Below, one piece after another: positions 1 through 7,591 of a stretch of DNA of 22,669 nucleotides. A program made the translations under genes and the position numbers. The notes beneath the pieces were generated by a model, which searched no databases, was not told the origin of the DNA, and was given only the letters and a program-made list of their open reading frames with translations. The first letter of the stretch is position 1, and each line of letters opens with the position of its first letter. Origin of the DNA: Croceibacterium_A sp039920345 (GTDB lineage: Bacteria; Pseudomonadota; Alphaproteobacteria; Sphingomonadales; Sphingomonadaceae); assembly GCA_039920345.1 (NCBI GenBank), contig JBDSDZ010000035.1, positions 1 through 22,669 on the forward strand, in the 5' to 3' direction.

Positions 1-598
1 CATAGGCCGGACCAAGGACATCGCCCAGATAGAGATATCCGAAGGCGTTCAACCGGTGGTTCACAGTGACCACGACCACGTCGTTCTCACGCGCGAGATG
101 AGAACCGTCATTGCCGGGTTCGGTCCCCGAGCCCTTGCTGTAACCGCCACCGTGGATCCACACCATGACGGGCCGTTTCCCGGAATCGTTCACCGCTGGC
201 GTGAACAGGTTGAGGAACAGGCAGTCTTCCGAGGTCCGCGGACGGGATCCGCCGTCCCCCGTCTCGCTCGGCTGATCCAGTTGTTGCGGCGCACTGGGAC
301 CGTTGGTCAGGGCGTCCATGATTCCGGTCCACAACGCGGGCTTTACCGGCGGTTTAAACCGGTTGGTGCCGCCTGCAGGCGCGCCGTAACGTAGCCCGCG
401 GAAGACATGGACCCCGTTCGCCTGATTACCGCGCACGGCACCGTTTGCGGTCCGGACCACCGGACCGAGGGGAAGCGCTTGGCGGTTATTCTGCCCTAAC
501 TCTCCCTGAATGGCAGAAAAGGCGGGGGCGGCCAGCGTTGCGCCCGCCACCGCACCGAGGCCAGCAACCAGCGTTCGTCGAGTTAGTTCGTGCGTCAC
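1..598 (-). CDS. Type B carboxylesterase, partial (N-terminal 199 residues)
   Basis: Secreted serine hydrolase of the carboxylesterase type B (COesterase, alpha/beta hydrolase) family, expected to hydrolyse an ester substrate in the periplasm. The frame is open from a GTG at 598 to the window edge. Visible family marks are the entry motif FRGLRYGAP (residues 66-74), the signature SEDCLFLNLF (123-132) and the oxyanion-hole loop HGGGY (149-153). The nucleophile elbow (GxSxG), the acidic residue and the catalytic His lie outside the window, so activity cannot be judged. The N-terminus LTRRTLVAGLGAVAGA carries a twin-arginine pair before a hydrophobic stretch, suggesting Tat export. The GTG start is supported by GGGAG seven bases upstream. 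It lies 80 bp downstream of the TonB receptor on the same strand and may share its transcript, which suggests uptake and hydrolysis of the same ester compound. The family call is firm; the substrate is unknown. Confidence 0.88.
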   Translation of the reverse strand, partial: MTHELTRRTLVAGLGAVAGATLAAPAFSAIQGELGQNNRQALPLGPVVRTANGAVRGNQANGVHVFRGLRYGAPAGGTNRFKPPVKPALWTGIMDALTNGPSAPQQLDQPSETGDGGSRPRTSEDCLFLNLFTPAVNDSGKRPVMVWIHGGGYSKGSGTEPGNDGSHLARENDVVVVTVNHRLNAFGYLYLGDVLGPAY

Positions 599-678
599 AG
601 TCCCACTCCCACGCAGTTGGGCCGGCCAGCCCTTGTCAAGCATCGCCCCCGCCGGTCACAGCTGGATAAATCTCCCGA

Positions 679-3600
679 TCAGAGTCTGAAGCGAATGCCG
701 GCAGTGAAATTGCGACCAAGGGTATCGTATAGAGTATAGTTGGTGGGGATCACGCCGTAGCCGAACGCGGAGCTTCCCGTTTCGACCGGCGGCGCCTTGT
801 TGAACAGATTGGCGATGGTCAGGAAGGCTTCGTAATTCCGGCTCGGGCCAAACTTGTAGCTTGCGGACACGTCGGAGTAGAAAAATGCCGGCACCGTGTT
901 GGGCACCTGACCATTCCCGGTGAAATTCGGATTGACGGGGGCATCGGACGGGTTGGGATTGCCGGCTGCATCCGATGTCGCGGTAATCTTGCCGCCGTTG
1001 ATGAACCGCTCCTGCCAGTTAAGCGACAGCGCGCCGCTCTGGTAGTTGACGTTGAAGGTGCCCTGCCAGTCGACGTTGCCGCCAGTGCCCCCGGCGATCC
1101 CGCCCCCATTGATTCCCACCAGATTGGTGATCGAAGTCGCTCCGATAACGAAGGTGGAGTTCTTGCCGAGGTAATTGACCAGAGCCCGGAAATTGATGAC
1201 GTCGTTGCTATCCTTGAAGATCCGCGAGAGCGGCAGGCGGTAACTGGCCTCGATGTCGACACCCTTCTGCTTAGTGGTGCCGATATTCTGCTGTGTGTTG
1301 AAGATGGTGGTGATTGGGCCGACGGTATACACGCCGAGGTTGGCGCTATCCCGCTCGAACAGCGTACAGAAGATGGCGTTGCCGCTGAAGCACTGGTTGA
1401 CGATCGTCTGCGTGCCCGGCGATGCGATCGCTTGTGAGATGATGATGCTGTAGAAATCCACCGACAGCGAAAAGCCGGGAACGAAGCGCGGCCTGAGAAT
1501 GACGCCTGCGGTGGTGGTGTCGCCCCGTTCGGGTTGCAGCGACCGGTTGCCCTGGGAAATGGTCACCGCGCCCTGGGTCTGAAGGTTGCCGCGGAAGGGA
1601 TCGTTGAACTGGGCGCTGCTCTGGGTGATCCCACCGAACAGATCGTACAGGTTCGGCGCCCGGATGTCGCGCGAGCGCGCGGCGCGGAAGCGGATGTCCT
1701 CGACCGGCTCCCAGACCATCCCGACCTTCCAGTTGGTCTGGCCGCCGGCGGTGGAATAATCAGCATAGCGGATCGCCCCGTTCACGCTTAGTGACCTGGC
1801 AAATGCTACGTCTCTGGCCAACGGAACGAGCAACTCGGCGAACACCTCTTTGACGTCGAACTGGCCCTTGAAGCCACCCGGGTTGAATCCCGACCATACG
1901 CCGCGGCTTCCCTGCAAGGCGGTGGGAAAGCCGTTGATGGTCAGCGCCGGCGTCAGGCCCGGCTTGTAGGCAGGGGAAAGAGGCACGAGAACCGCCGGGT
2001 TGTACGCTTCCGAAATCGCATCGGCCGTCGCATGGCCTGCTTCCCGGCGATAGGTCGCGCCGGCGCCGAAAGAAACCGGCCCGGCCCACAGCGAGAAGGG
2101 CTCGCCACGGAAGCTGAAATCCACCACGTCCTGGGTGAGATGCTGGTCCAGCGTCGGGGACGAGCCTGACATGATCCAGGCCAGCGCGGCAGGGTCGGCA
2201 ACGTTCTGGCCGATGATATTGAGCGGGATGCAGCCATTGGCGGGGGTGGTGAGCGTCGACCGGCAGATCGGGGCGCCGGTGACGGGGCTGGCGACGGCAT
2301 CGAGCGCATCAAACAGGCGCACATTATTTACTTCGCCTGGACTGGTGTCCTTGTGGCTCGATTCGCCGTGCGTGTAATAGGCGCTCACCGACCATGCACC
2401 GATCTTGCCATCCAGGCCGATCGATCCGCGGGACATGGAGAAGCTCGAGTTCTGGATTTCATAGCCCCAGTCGGTATTGATCCGACCGACCCTGAAGAAA
2501 TTGACCGCCGGTCCGTTGAATCGGCCGGTTGCGGGATTGTAGAGACTGGTGCTGGTGGCACCGGGTCCGTTTGCCAGGGCCTTCAAGGCCGGCGTTAGGT
2601 AGGCGTTGTCAGCAAAGATCGTGTAGCCGCCCGCGGGCGAACTTTGGAGCAGTCCGCGATATTGCACTTTCGAGCGACCGTACAGGAAGTCGGCATGGGC
2701 CGTCCAATCCGGTGCCACATCGAAGCTGCCTCTGATGTAAGCGTTGTCGCGGCGCGTTTGCGGAAGCAGTGAGAAGAAGCGGCCGTAATTGGGGTCAAAC
2801 CCGCCGCCCACCATCGTGTTCGCCGTCCGGTAGGTTCCGAACGGAAACGGGGTCAGCGTGGCCGCCGAGGTCAGGAAGGTGGAGTTTCTGAGCGCAGTTG
2901 CGCCCGAGAGGACTAGTCCCCCCGAGGTCTGACTCGAGCGCCTTATATTGGAGGCGACGATGGTCGTCGGGTTTGCCAGCGAGGTCTGCGGCAACGCGAC
3001 ACCGGTCGAGATGCTCGCGGTGGAGTCGTCGGCCCAGGGGCGATCTGTAAAGTCTGCGACGCCGCTTGTCTCATAATGCTCGACGGACGCTATCAGGTGG
3101 CCGCGATCGCCTGCAAATTTCATTCCGTAGGCCAGCGACGCGTCGACCGACCGGTCATCGCCGTAAGTTGTGATGCCCCCGCGGACTTCGCCCTTCAAGC
3201 CGGTGAACGTCGTGTCGAGTATGAAGTTGATCACGCCCGTAAGGGCGTCCGAGCCATAGGCCGCTGTCGCGCCGCCAGTGACGACGTCGATCCGCTTGAT
3301 CAGGCTTTGCGGCAGGACGTTCAGGTCGACGGCGCCGGCCACGCTGCTGCTCGCCTGTGACTGCACCACCCGCTCGCCGTTCAGCAGAACCAGGCCGCGC
3401 TTGGCACCCAACCCGCGCAGATTGACGAAGCTGCCGCCGTCGCCCGCGCCGTTGCGAAACCCGCTCGAGGCCGAAATGAAAGAGCTCTTGAACTGGGGCA
3501 ACTGGTTGACCGCATCGCCGAGGCTGTTGGGGGCGGTCTGGTGCATCTGATCGAGGGTGAGCACCGTCACCGGCGTCGGCGCTTGAAATCCGTCGGTGAT

Positions 3601-3762
3601 GACGCGCGAACCGGTGACAATAATTTCCGTGTCAGCGTCCGCCGCCGCGTCAGCGTTCGCCGCCGCGTCAGCGTTCTGGCCAAGCGCAGGTGCGGAAAAC
3701 GAGCCCAGCACCGTGCCGATCAGCAGCAAATGACGCAGCTTCCGGTTTGATTGAACCCTCAT
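679..3762 (-). CDS. TonB-dependent outer membrane receptor
   Basis: Outer-membrane active transporter of 1027 residues that would import a ligand using TonB/ExbBD energy. Residues 1-28 form a signal peptide ending APALG. A low-complexity Ala/Asp/Asn linker (about 29-44) precedes the TonB box TEIIVTGSRV (45-54). The plug domain follows, with the typical NLRGLGAKRGLVLLNGERV and GGATAAYGSDALTGVINFI segments. A long beta-barrel then ends in GRNFTAGIRFRL, the usual aromatic-rich last strand. The length fits the large receptors abundant in sphingomonads. The ATG at 3762 has a strong GGAGGGG ribosome site (3767-3773 on the opposite strand). It diverges from an AraC-type regulator and is followed by a carboxylesterase, a receptor-regulator-hydrolase arrangement like ligand-specific catabolic loci (compare the receptor and type B esterase of the Sphingopyxis fumonisin cluster). 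The ligand cannot be read from sequence. Confidence 0.95.
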   Translation of the reverse strand: MRVQSNRKLRHLLLIGTVLGSFSAPALGQNADAAANADAAADADTEIIVTGSRVITDGFQAPTPVTVLTLDQMHQTAPNSLGDAVNQLPQFKSSFISASSGFRNGAGDGGSFVNLRGLGAKRGLVLLNGERVVQSQASSSVAGAVDLNVLPQSLIKRIDVVTGGATAAYGSDALTGVINFILDTTFTGLKGEVRGGITTYGDDRSVDASLAYGMKFAGDRGHLIASVEHYETSGVADFTDRPWADDSTASISTGVALPQTSLANPTTIVASNIRRSSQTSGGLVLSGATALRNSTFLTSAATLTPFPFGTYRTANTMVGGGFDPNYGRFFSLLPQTRRDNAYIRGSFDVAPDWTAHADFLYGRSKVQYRGLLQSSPAGGYTIFADNAYLTPALKALANGPGATSTSLYNPATGRFNGPAVNFFRVGRINTDWGYEIQNSSFSMSRGSIGLDGKIGAWSVSAYYTHGESSHKDTSPGEVNNVRLFDALDAVASPVTGAPICRSTLTTPANGCIPLNIIGQNVADPAALAWIMSGSSPTLDQHLTQDVVDFSFRGEPFSLWAGPVSFGAGATYRREAGHATADAISEAYNPAVLVPLSPAYKPGLTPALTINGFPTALQGSRGVWSGFNPGGFKGQFDVKEVFAELLVPLARDVAFARSLSVNGAIRYADYSTAGGQTNWKVGMVWEPVEDIRFRAARSRDIRAPNLYDLFGGITQSSAQFNDPFRGNLQTQGAVTISQGNRSLQPERGDTTTAGVILRPRFVPGFSLSVDFYSIIISQAIASPGTQTIVNQCFSGNAIFCTLFERDSANLGVYTVGPITTIFNTQQNIGTTKQKGVDIEASYRLPLSRIFKDSNDVINFRALVNYLGKNSTFVIGATSITNLVGINGGGIAGGTGGNVDWQGTFNVNYQSGALSLNWQERFINGGKITATSDAAGNPNPSDAPVNPNFTGNGQVPNTVPAFFYSDVSASYKFGPSRNYEAFLTIANLFNKAPPVETGSSAFGYGVIPTNYTLYDTLGRNFTAGIRFRL
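3629..3676. repeat. 18-bp tandem repeat inside the TonB receptor gene
   Basis: About 2.7 copies of an 18-bp unit (GCGTCAGCGTTCGCCGCC on the plus strand, with two changes in the first copy). On the coding strand each unit encodes six residues (NADAAA type), giving the flexible linker between the signal peptide and the TonB box. Because the period is a multiple of three, copy-number change would lengthen or shorten the linker without a frameshift. Confidence 0.85.
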
Positions 3763-3907
3763 AACACCCCTCCATAAAATGCGTCAGGTTGGCCCTGATT
3801 GTGACATGACACATCCTTTGAATGGGCCGGACGGGGAATGGGAAAGCGCGCCTAATACTTGATCAACCGCGCCAAGTCGTTAGCGTGAGAGAAGAGAGGG
3901 AGCGAAC
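3763..3907. promoter_or_regulatory. Divergent control region between TonB receptor and AraC regulator
   Basis: This 145-bp region must hold the promoters of both genes. Two inverted repeats sit close together near the receptor start: TCAGG-N5-CCTGA at 3784-3798 and the near-palindrome TGTGACATGACACA at 3800-3813 (12 of 14 positions symmetric). Both are plausible operator sites for the adjacent AraC-type protein, although that family more often binds direct repeats. No convincing -35/-10 pair was identified. Ribosome sites are clear on both sides (GGAGGGG for the receptor, AGGGAG for the regulator). Confidence 0.5.
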
Positions 3908-4975
3908 ATGGACAAGATCGAGGTACGATCGAACTCTGCGGACATGCGCATTCGGGCTAATGTGCTTGCGCCGGTGGCTGATGCCTTGGCCGTAAGCGGC
4001 CGTTCCATTCAGGCCCTGTTCGATCGGCATTCGATCGATTCCTGGACGATCCACAACACATATCAGGAAATCCCTCTGCGCAATTACATTGCGTTTTTCG
4101 AAGATGCCGCCGAACTGGCCGAGGACACCTTTTTGGGCCTGCGATTGGGCGCCCGCTTCCGCGCGGAGAGCTTCGGTGCAATGGGGAGCGTCTTCCGTTC
4201 GTCAACGACCTTGCGCGACGCGCTTGCGCGGCTGACCGTGTATCTGGGCATGGTGCGCCCCGGCACGCGCGCAGAACTGCTTTTGTCCGCTAATTCGGCC
4301 GACTGGATCTACTGCCTGGAGGACGATACCATCGCCCCGCGTCGCCAAGACATTGAGTTTGCGATTTCCGCCAGTTGCGGCTTCATCCGCTCATTCCTAG
4401 GTCGGCAATGGTCGCCGCTCGCTGTGCACTTTGAGCACCCTTGCCCGACCGCTTCGTCCCGCCAGCGCGAGTTTCTCAATAAGGTCTTCCAGGCCCCGGT
4501 ACTGTTCAACCAGCCAGTGAATAGGTTGGTGATTGCTGAGCATGACCTGGACAGAACTGGCTTGCGCGACCATCAGGTTTCCACAAATCATGTCGACCGC
4601 CATTTCCGCGACTTGGTGGCCGAAGTCGCAGGCGAGGAGAGCACCGCGACTCTGGTCCGTTATCTGATCGCGCGCCGGTTGGGGCACGCGTCGCTGTCGA
4701 TCAAGGACCTCGGCGCCGAAATGGGCCTATCGTGCCGGACGCTGCAGCGCCGACTGGCCGACGAAGGGCTCTCGGTGCGCTCTCTAATCGAGGAGCAGCG
4801 GCGCCAAAGGGCCGAAGACATGCTGTCGCGAAAGTCGGTCCAAGTTTCGGCAGTGGCGCGCAGTCTGGGTTACAGCGAGCAGGCTGTCCTCTCGCGCGCT
4901 TTCCGGCACTGGCACGGGTCGACGCCCTCCGATTTCCGCAAGATTGACAAGCCCCGGGGCGGCGGCGAAAACTGA
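3908..4975 (+). CDS. AraC-family transcriptional regulator (arabinose-binding-like N-domain)
   Basis: DNA-binding regulator of 355 residues. The N-terminal two thirds resemble the ligand-sensing domain of the OruR-like AraC subgroup (SIQALFDRHSID, LRNYIAFFEDAAELAEDTFLGLRLGARF, then SFGAMGSVFRSSTTLRDAL). The C-terminal domain (about residues 255-345) has two helix-turn-helix units, LSIKDLGAEMGLSCRTLQRR and VSAVARSLGYSEQAVLSRAF, ending with the family's GSTPSDFRK. AGGGAG five bases before the ATG supports the start. It is divergent from the TonB receptor and probably controls the receptor and esterase in response to their substrate; that role is inferred from position. Confidence 0.93.
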   Translation: MDKIEVRSNSADMRIRANVLAPVADALAVSGRSIQALFDRHSIDSWTIHNTYQEIPLRNYIAFFEDAAELAEDTFLGLRLGARFRAESFGAMGSVFRSSTTLRDALARLTVYLGMVRPGTRAELLLSANSADWIYCLEDDTIAPRRQDIEFAISASCGFIRSFLGRQWSPLAVHFEHPCPTASSRQREFLNKVFQAPVLFNQPVNRLVIAEHDLDRTGLRDHQVSTNHVDRHFRDLVAEVAGEESTATLVRYLIARRLGHASLSIKDLGAEMGLSCRTLQRRLADEGLSVRSLIEEQRRQRAEDMLSRKSVQVSAVARSLGYSEQAVLSRAFRHWHGSTPSDFRKIDKPRGGGEN

Positions 4976-5002
4976 TCTGATGGAACCTGTTCCACCAAAT
5001 CC

Positions 5003-5029
5003 GTGCTGTCAGTCAGATGGCAACTTGTC
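5003..5029 (-). repeat. Probable right terminal repeat of the decayed IS6-type element (outer copy)
   Basis: The 27 bases starting GTGCTGTCAGTCAGATGG lie just beyond the last transposase-like frame, where the inverted repeat of an IS6-type element would sit. They recur with three differences at 5131-5156 in the same orientation. Identification as a terminal repeat is inferred from position and duplication; no matching left end was found in the window. Confidence 0.5.
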
Positions 5030-5068
5030 CCCGATCGACGCACCGAGGACAGGATCAACGATAATTCC

Positions 5069-5354
5069 GGCCTTGAGGTTTTGCCACCCGGCCAGTGCGA
5101 CTGAGCGGCGGGCATTGAGTATCTGACGGGGTGCTGTCAGTCGGATAGCACTTGTCTTCGATTTGTCGGAATCGAAGCCTGGCTCGTGCTCTTCATCGCA
5201 ACGGAAGGTGTGAATTCTCAGCGCGATTATTGAGCCATCTTCCCAATTCGCGGCGATCCTCATTGCCCAGTTCTTTCAAGGCCGCCGGATAGGATTTCAA
5301 ACCGCCCGTGAAGATTTTCCGCGCGTTGCCATAACGCTTCAATGCCTTCTTCAT
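5069..5354 (-). pseudogene. IS6-family transposase remnant (C-terminal part, broken)
   Basis: Reading on the minus strand from 5354, the segment KKALKRYGNARKIF, GGLKSYPAALKELGN, GRWLNNRAENSHLP closely matches the C-terminal half of the DDE catalytic domain of IS6-family (IS240/IS6100-like) transposases, including the conserved RAENSHLP. An in-frame stop follows at 5193-5195, after which the same frame still reads RARLRFRQI, like the family's ERAMLRFRQM. In another frame, 5128-5069 reads RQILNARRSVALAGWQNLKA, like the family's extreme C-terminus. The roughly 25-30 residues normally between these parts (LQKFASVHAN, HNHFNLERHL type) are missing and replaced by a 26-bp IS-end-like repeat. The N-terminal HTH and most of the catalytic domain are absent. 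It is a dead fragment 55 bp downstream of the anti-sigma gene. Confidence 0.8.
5131..5156 (-). repeat. Second copy of the IS-end-like repeat (inner copy)
   Basis: The 26 bases starting GTGCTGTCAGTCGGATAG are a near copy of 5003-5029, with one base deleted and two substitutions. They sit exactly at the point where the transposase reading is interrupted between RARLRFRQI and RQILNARR, which suggests two truncated element ends in tandem rather than one element. Confidence 0.5.
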
Positions 5355-5409
5355 GGATGATGTCAGGCGATGAATGGAAGTAATTGAACTCGGTGCCTCC
5401 AGCTTCGAA

Positions 5410-6159
5410 TTACGAGACCGGACCGCCTTCGATCGATTGCAGCGTGGCTGCTCCGAGCACATCGCCGCTGGGGGCATCGTGCGGGGCACCTTCACGCGGT
5501 TCGAGCGTAATCGCCAGGGTTGCACCTTCGACGAGCATGGCGCGTAGTTCAGGCGACAGCGAAATGGTCAGCTTGTCGCTTTGCAGCAGGCCGAGTGAGG
5601 TGGGCATGCCGCCTTCAGGTATCACCCACAGCTCCGGCAACCTGCCCTGGTCTTCCATCGGCGCCACCCGCAACGACAAGCTGCCTGACCGCGGCTGGTA
5701 GAGCGCGCTCATCAGCGGTTTGCCGGCAGCACTGTCGATCTGCGCGACGTTGGCACTGAGCAGGGGCAATTGCGCCTGGGGTGCGGGTTGCCGCACCAGC
5801 ACCATGCCAAGCGCCACCGCCAGCACGACCGACGCGGCCATGGCCGTGATTGCCCAGGTCCGCCACGGCCTGCCCGGTCCACTTGCCATTGGCCGCGCCT
5901 GCGCGAAGGGAATCACCGAGGGAACGGTGTCGATCGCCTGTTCGATGCGCGTCAGCAGGTCTTGGTCCACCGGCTCGGCGGCGAGGGTGTCGTTCCAGCT
6001 GTCGACTATGCGCTGCCACTTGCGCACGTTGGCCGCGAATGCGAGGTCTGTATCGCGCAGGCTCAGGGCCTCACGGCGTGCATCGTCGTCCAGCAGGCCG
6101 AGTGCCAGTTCAGCGGCCAGGACCTCGCGGTCTTCGCTCAAGGAGTCGTTTTCATTCAT
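5410..6159 (-). CDS. Anti-sigma factor, RskA (anti-sigma-K) family
   Basis: Membrane-bound anti-sigma factor of 249 residues expected to hold the adjacent ECF sigma factor inactive at the inner membrane. The cytoplasmic N-domain (ELALGLLDDDARREAL, then ANVRKWQRIVDSWNDTLAAEP) is the sigma-binding part. One transmembrane helix follows at about residues 100-122 (WAITAMAASVVLAVALGMVLV). The periplasmic RskA domain contains LWVIPEGGMPTSLGLL and LAITLEPREGAP, both typical of the family. No zinc-binding HxxxCxxC motif is present, as expected for RskA-type proteins. Its ATG overlaps the end of the sigma gene by eight bases (ATGAATGA), indicating translational coupling. RskA proteins are released by regulated proteolysis in other bacteria; the signal here is unknown. 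Confidence 0.92.
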   Translation of the reverse strand: MNENDSLSEDREVLAAELALGLLDDDARREALSLRDTDLAFAANVRKWQRIVDSWNDTLAAEPVDQDLLTRIEQAIDTVPSVIPFAQARPMASGPGRPWRTWAITAMAASVVLAVALGMVLVRQPAPQAQLPLLSANVAQIDSAAGKPLMSALYQPRSGSLSLRVAPMEDQGRLPELWVIPEGGMPTSLGLLQSDKLTISLSPELRAMLVEGATLAITLEPREGAPHDAPSGDVLGAATLQSIEGGPVS

Positions 6160-6712
6160 CGTTATACTTCAGCCGCATCTTGGCGACCGCTCTTCTTACC
6201 CTGCTCTTGAGCGTCCCGAGCGGGACACCGTGCTGTTCTGCCGCTTCGACATAAGTCAGACCCTGGAAGTAGATAGCTTTAAGATCTTCTTCCTCTTCGC
6301 CCTTCAAATCGTCCACCATGGCGAAGGCCTTCACTTCGTTCTGTTCCCTGATGATACGTTCGTCCGCCGGTTCGTCTTCGGAAACGAGCTGGAAATTTTT
6401 TTCGTCCGTCATCATCACGGGCTTTTTGGCCCGCGCCCGATACCAGTCGATCGCGCCATTGCGGGCGATGGTGCAGAGCCAGCTCATCGCACTGGCCCTG
6501 GCGGGATCGTACGATGGCGCTGATCGCCAGATCTTGATGAAGACTTCCTGAAGGATGTCTTCCGCCGCGGCCCGATCACGCACCACGCCGTTGCAGATCG
6601 CGAGCAGCTTTCCCGCTACGGTGGAATAGACTCGGCGGAAGGCCTTGCGGTCGCCTCGACCCGTCAGGACGAGGTCGTCCGACAAGTCCGGTTGCCGATC
6701 ATTTACTGTCAT
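6152..6712 (-). CDS. ECF RNA polymerase sigma factor (SigK-like)
   Basis: Extracytoplasmic-function sigma-70 factor. Region 2 is clear (AFRRVYSTVAGKLLAICNG, AEDILQEVFIKIW, ASAMSWLCTIARNGAIDWYR), as is region 4 (KAIYFQGLTYVEAAEQHGVPLGTLKSRVRRAVAKMR). I placed the start at ATG 6712 (MTVNDRQ, 186 residues). A GTG at 6748 with a weak AGG six bases upstream would add 12 residues that do not look conserved, and remains possible. It forms a two-gene operon with the overlapping anti-sigma factor and diverges from the DUF4331 operon. The natural inference is that this sigma factor controls both itself and that operon, as usual for ECF factors, but I could not identify matching promoter motifs on the two sides. 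Confidence 0.93.
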   Translation of the reverse strand: MTVNDRQPDLSDDLVLTGRGDRKAFRRVYSTVAGKLLAICNGVVRDRAAAEDILQEVFIKIWRSAPSYDPARASAMSWLCTIARNGAIDWYRARAKKPVMMTDEKNFQLVSEDEPADERIIREQNEVKAFAMVDDLKGEEEEDLKAIYFQGLTYVEAAEQHGVPLGTLKSRVRRAVAKMRLKYNDE

Positions 6713-6931
6713 CCTGAACTTTGCCCCCGGATGCCCCGCGGTTCGCACCGCGGCCTGTCGAGTGTAGTAACTCCCGAACGCGGAAAAATATTCCGATTAT
6801 CTTGTCGCAATGCATCCGCGGCGCGCGCCATCCGTAACAAGCAACGGAACTTTCGCACGCCGTGGCCTCCTGCCAGGCGCGCAAAAGGTCTGTTCTGACG
6901 GGAAAGCCGTCGCAAGAATGGGGAATTAGCG
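6713..6931. promoter_or_regulatory. Divergent control region between ECF sigma and DUF4331 operon
   Basis: 219 bases without a gene. Two short inverted repeats are visible: CGGAA-AAATA-TTCCG at 6781-6795 on the sigma side and GACGG-GAAAG-CCGTC at 6897-6911, 20 bases before the DUF4331 start codon. CCATCC at 6828-6833 resembles a -35 element reported for mycobacterial SigK, but no suitable -10 follows it. A GGAAC at 6846-6850 has no CGTT at the general-stress spacing. Promoters are expected here but not assigned. Confidence 0.4.
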
Positions 6932-7591
6932 ATGACCATAGGAAGGAAGCTCCCGCTCGCACTAGGCGGCGCCGGGCTTGCAGCCGCATTTGTCCTTTTA
7001 ACGCCAGGTATCGGTATCCTGGCGGCCGATCACCTCGATCCGCCCTCGCGGACCGATCCGGCGATGGACAGCACTCCGGACAGGCCGGCTGACATAGCCG
7101 ACATCTACGCCTGGCACACCAGCACTTCGGTTATCCTGGCGCTGACATTCTCGGGGCCGCAAGCGACAACTCTCCCGGCGACGTATGACCGCGATGTCCT
7201 TTACGGCATCAATATCTCCAACGCCGGTGCGACTACCGACACCGAAATCCCAATCCGCATCAAGTTCGGGCAGGACGGCGCCAACCAGTATGGCGTGGAT
7301 GTCAGCGGCATCCCCGGCGTAACCGGCGACATTACCGGTCCGGTCGAAACGATCATCACCAAAGACGGCGTCAAGGTTCGCGCCGGGCTGTACGATGACC
7401 CGTTCTTCTTCGACCTGCAGGGCTTCAGGAACACGCTTGCCACCGGCAACCTGGCATTCAATCCCAATCGTGATTTCTTCGCCGGGCAGAATTTGACTGC
7501 CGTCGTCATCGAGATTCCGCGTGACCGTATTGAAGCAGGTTCGCGACTGGACATCTGGGCCTCAACCGCACGTCTGGGAGGGCAGCTCTAA
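6932..7591 (+). CDS. Exported DUF4331-type protein, first of pair
   Basis: Exported protein of 219 residues and unknown biochemical function. The N-terminal hydrophobic signal (about 1-32) ends before ADHLDPPSRTDP, the short His/Asp/Pro-rich start of mature DUF4331 proteins. The family's ADIADIYAWHT stretch follows, with a beta-rich body. It resembles the N-terminal half of a full-length DUF4331 protein and ends soon after DRIEAGSRLDIWAST. The ATG has GGGGA eight bases upstream. Its stop overlaps the next gene's start (TAATG). It opens a four-gene operon divergent from the ECF sigma pair and is a likely sigma target. The family match is from memory of conserved motifs; no function should be assumed. 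Confidence 0.82.
   Translation: MTIGRKLPLALGGAGLAAAFVLLTPGIGILAADHLDPPSRTDPAMDSTPDRPADIADIYAWHTSTSVILALTFSGPQATTLPATYDRDVLYGINISNAGATTDTEIPIRIKFGQDGANQYGVDVSGIPGVTGDITGPVETIITKDGVKVRAGLYDDPFFFDLQGFRNTLATGNLAFNPNRDFFAGQNLTAVVIEIPRDRIEAGSRLDIWASTARLGGQL

Larger units (their letters stand above)
4976..5409. other. Gene-free region carrying degraded insertion-sequence DNA
   Basis: No intact gene is seen in these 434 bases between the AraC regulator and the anti-sigma factor. The contents are the broken IS6-type transposase and two copies of a probable IS end, listed separately. A short inverted repeat TGGAAC-CT-GTTCCA lies immediately after the AraC stop codon; its two-base loop makes it a poor terminator. 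Confidence 0.6.

Noticed and set aside
3629..3676. CRISPR-like repeats
   Set aside because: The copies are contiguous, 18 bp long, in frame and inside a receptor gene; there are no spacers.
4976..4993. GGAACCTGTTCC after the AraC gene as a general-stress -35 element or terminator
   Set aside because: On the minus strand the -10 position reads GTTTTC rather than CGTT, and the hairpin has only a two-base loop with no U-run.
6846..6866. General-stress promoter upstream of the DUF4331 operon starting with GGAAC
   Set aside because: No CGTT occurs 16 or 17 bases after GGAAC, so the motif is incomplete.
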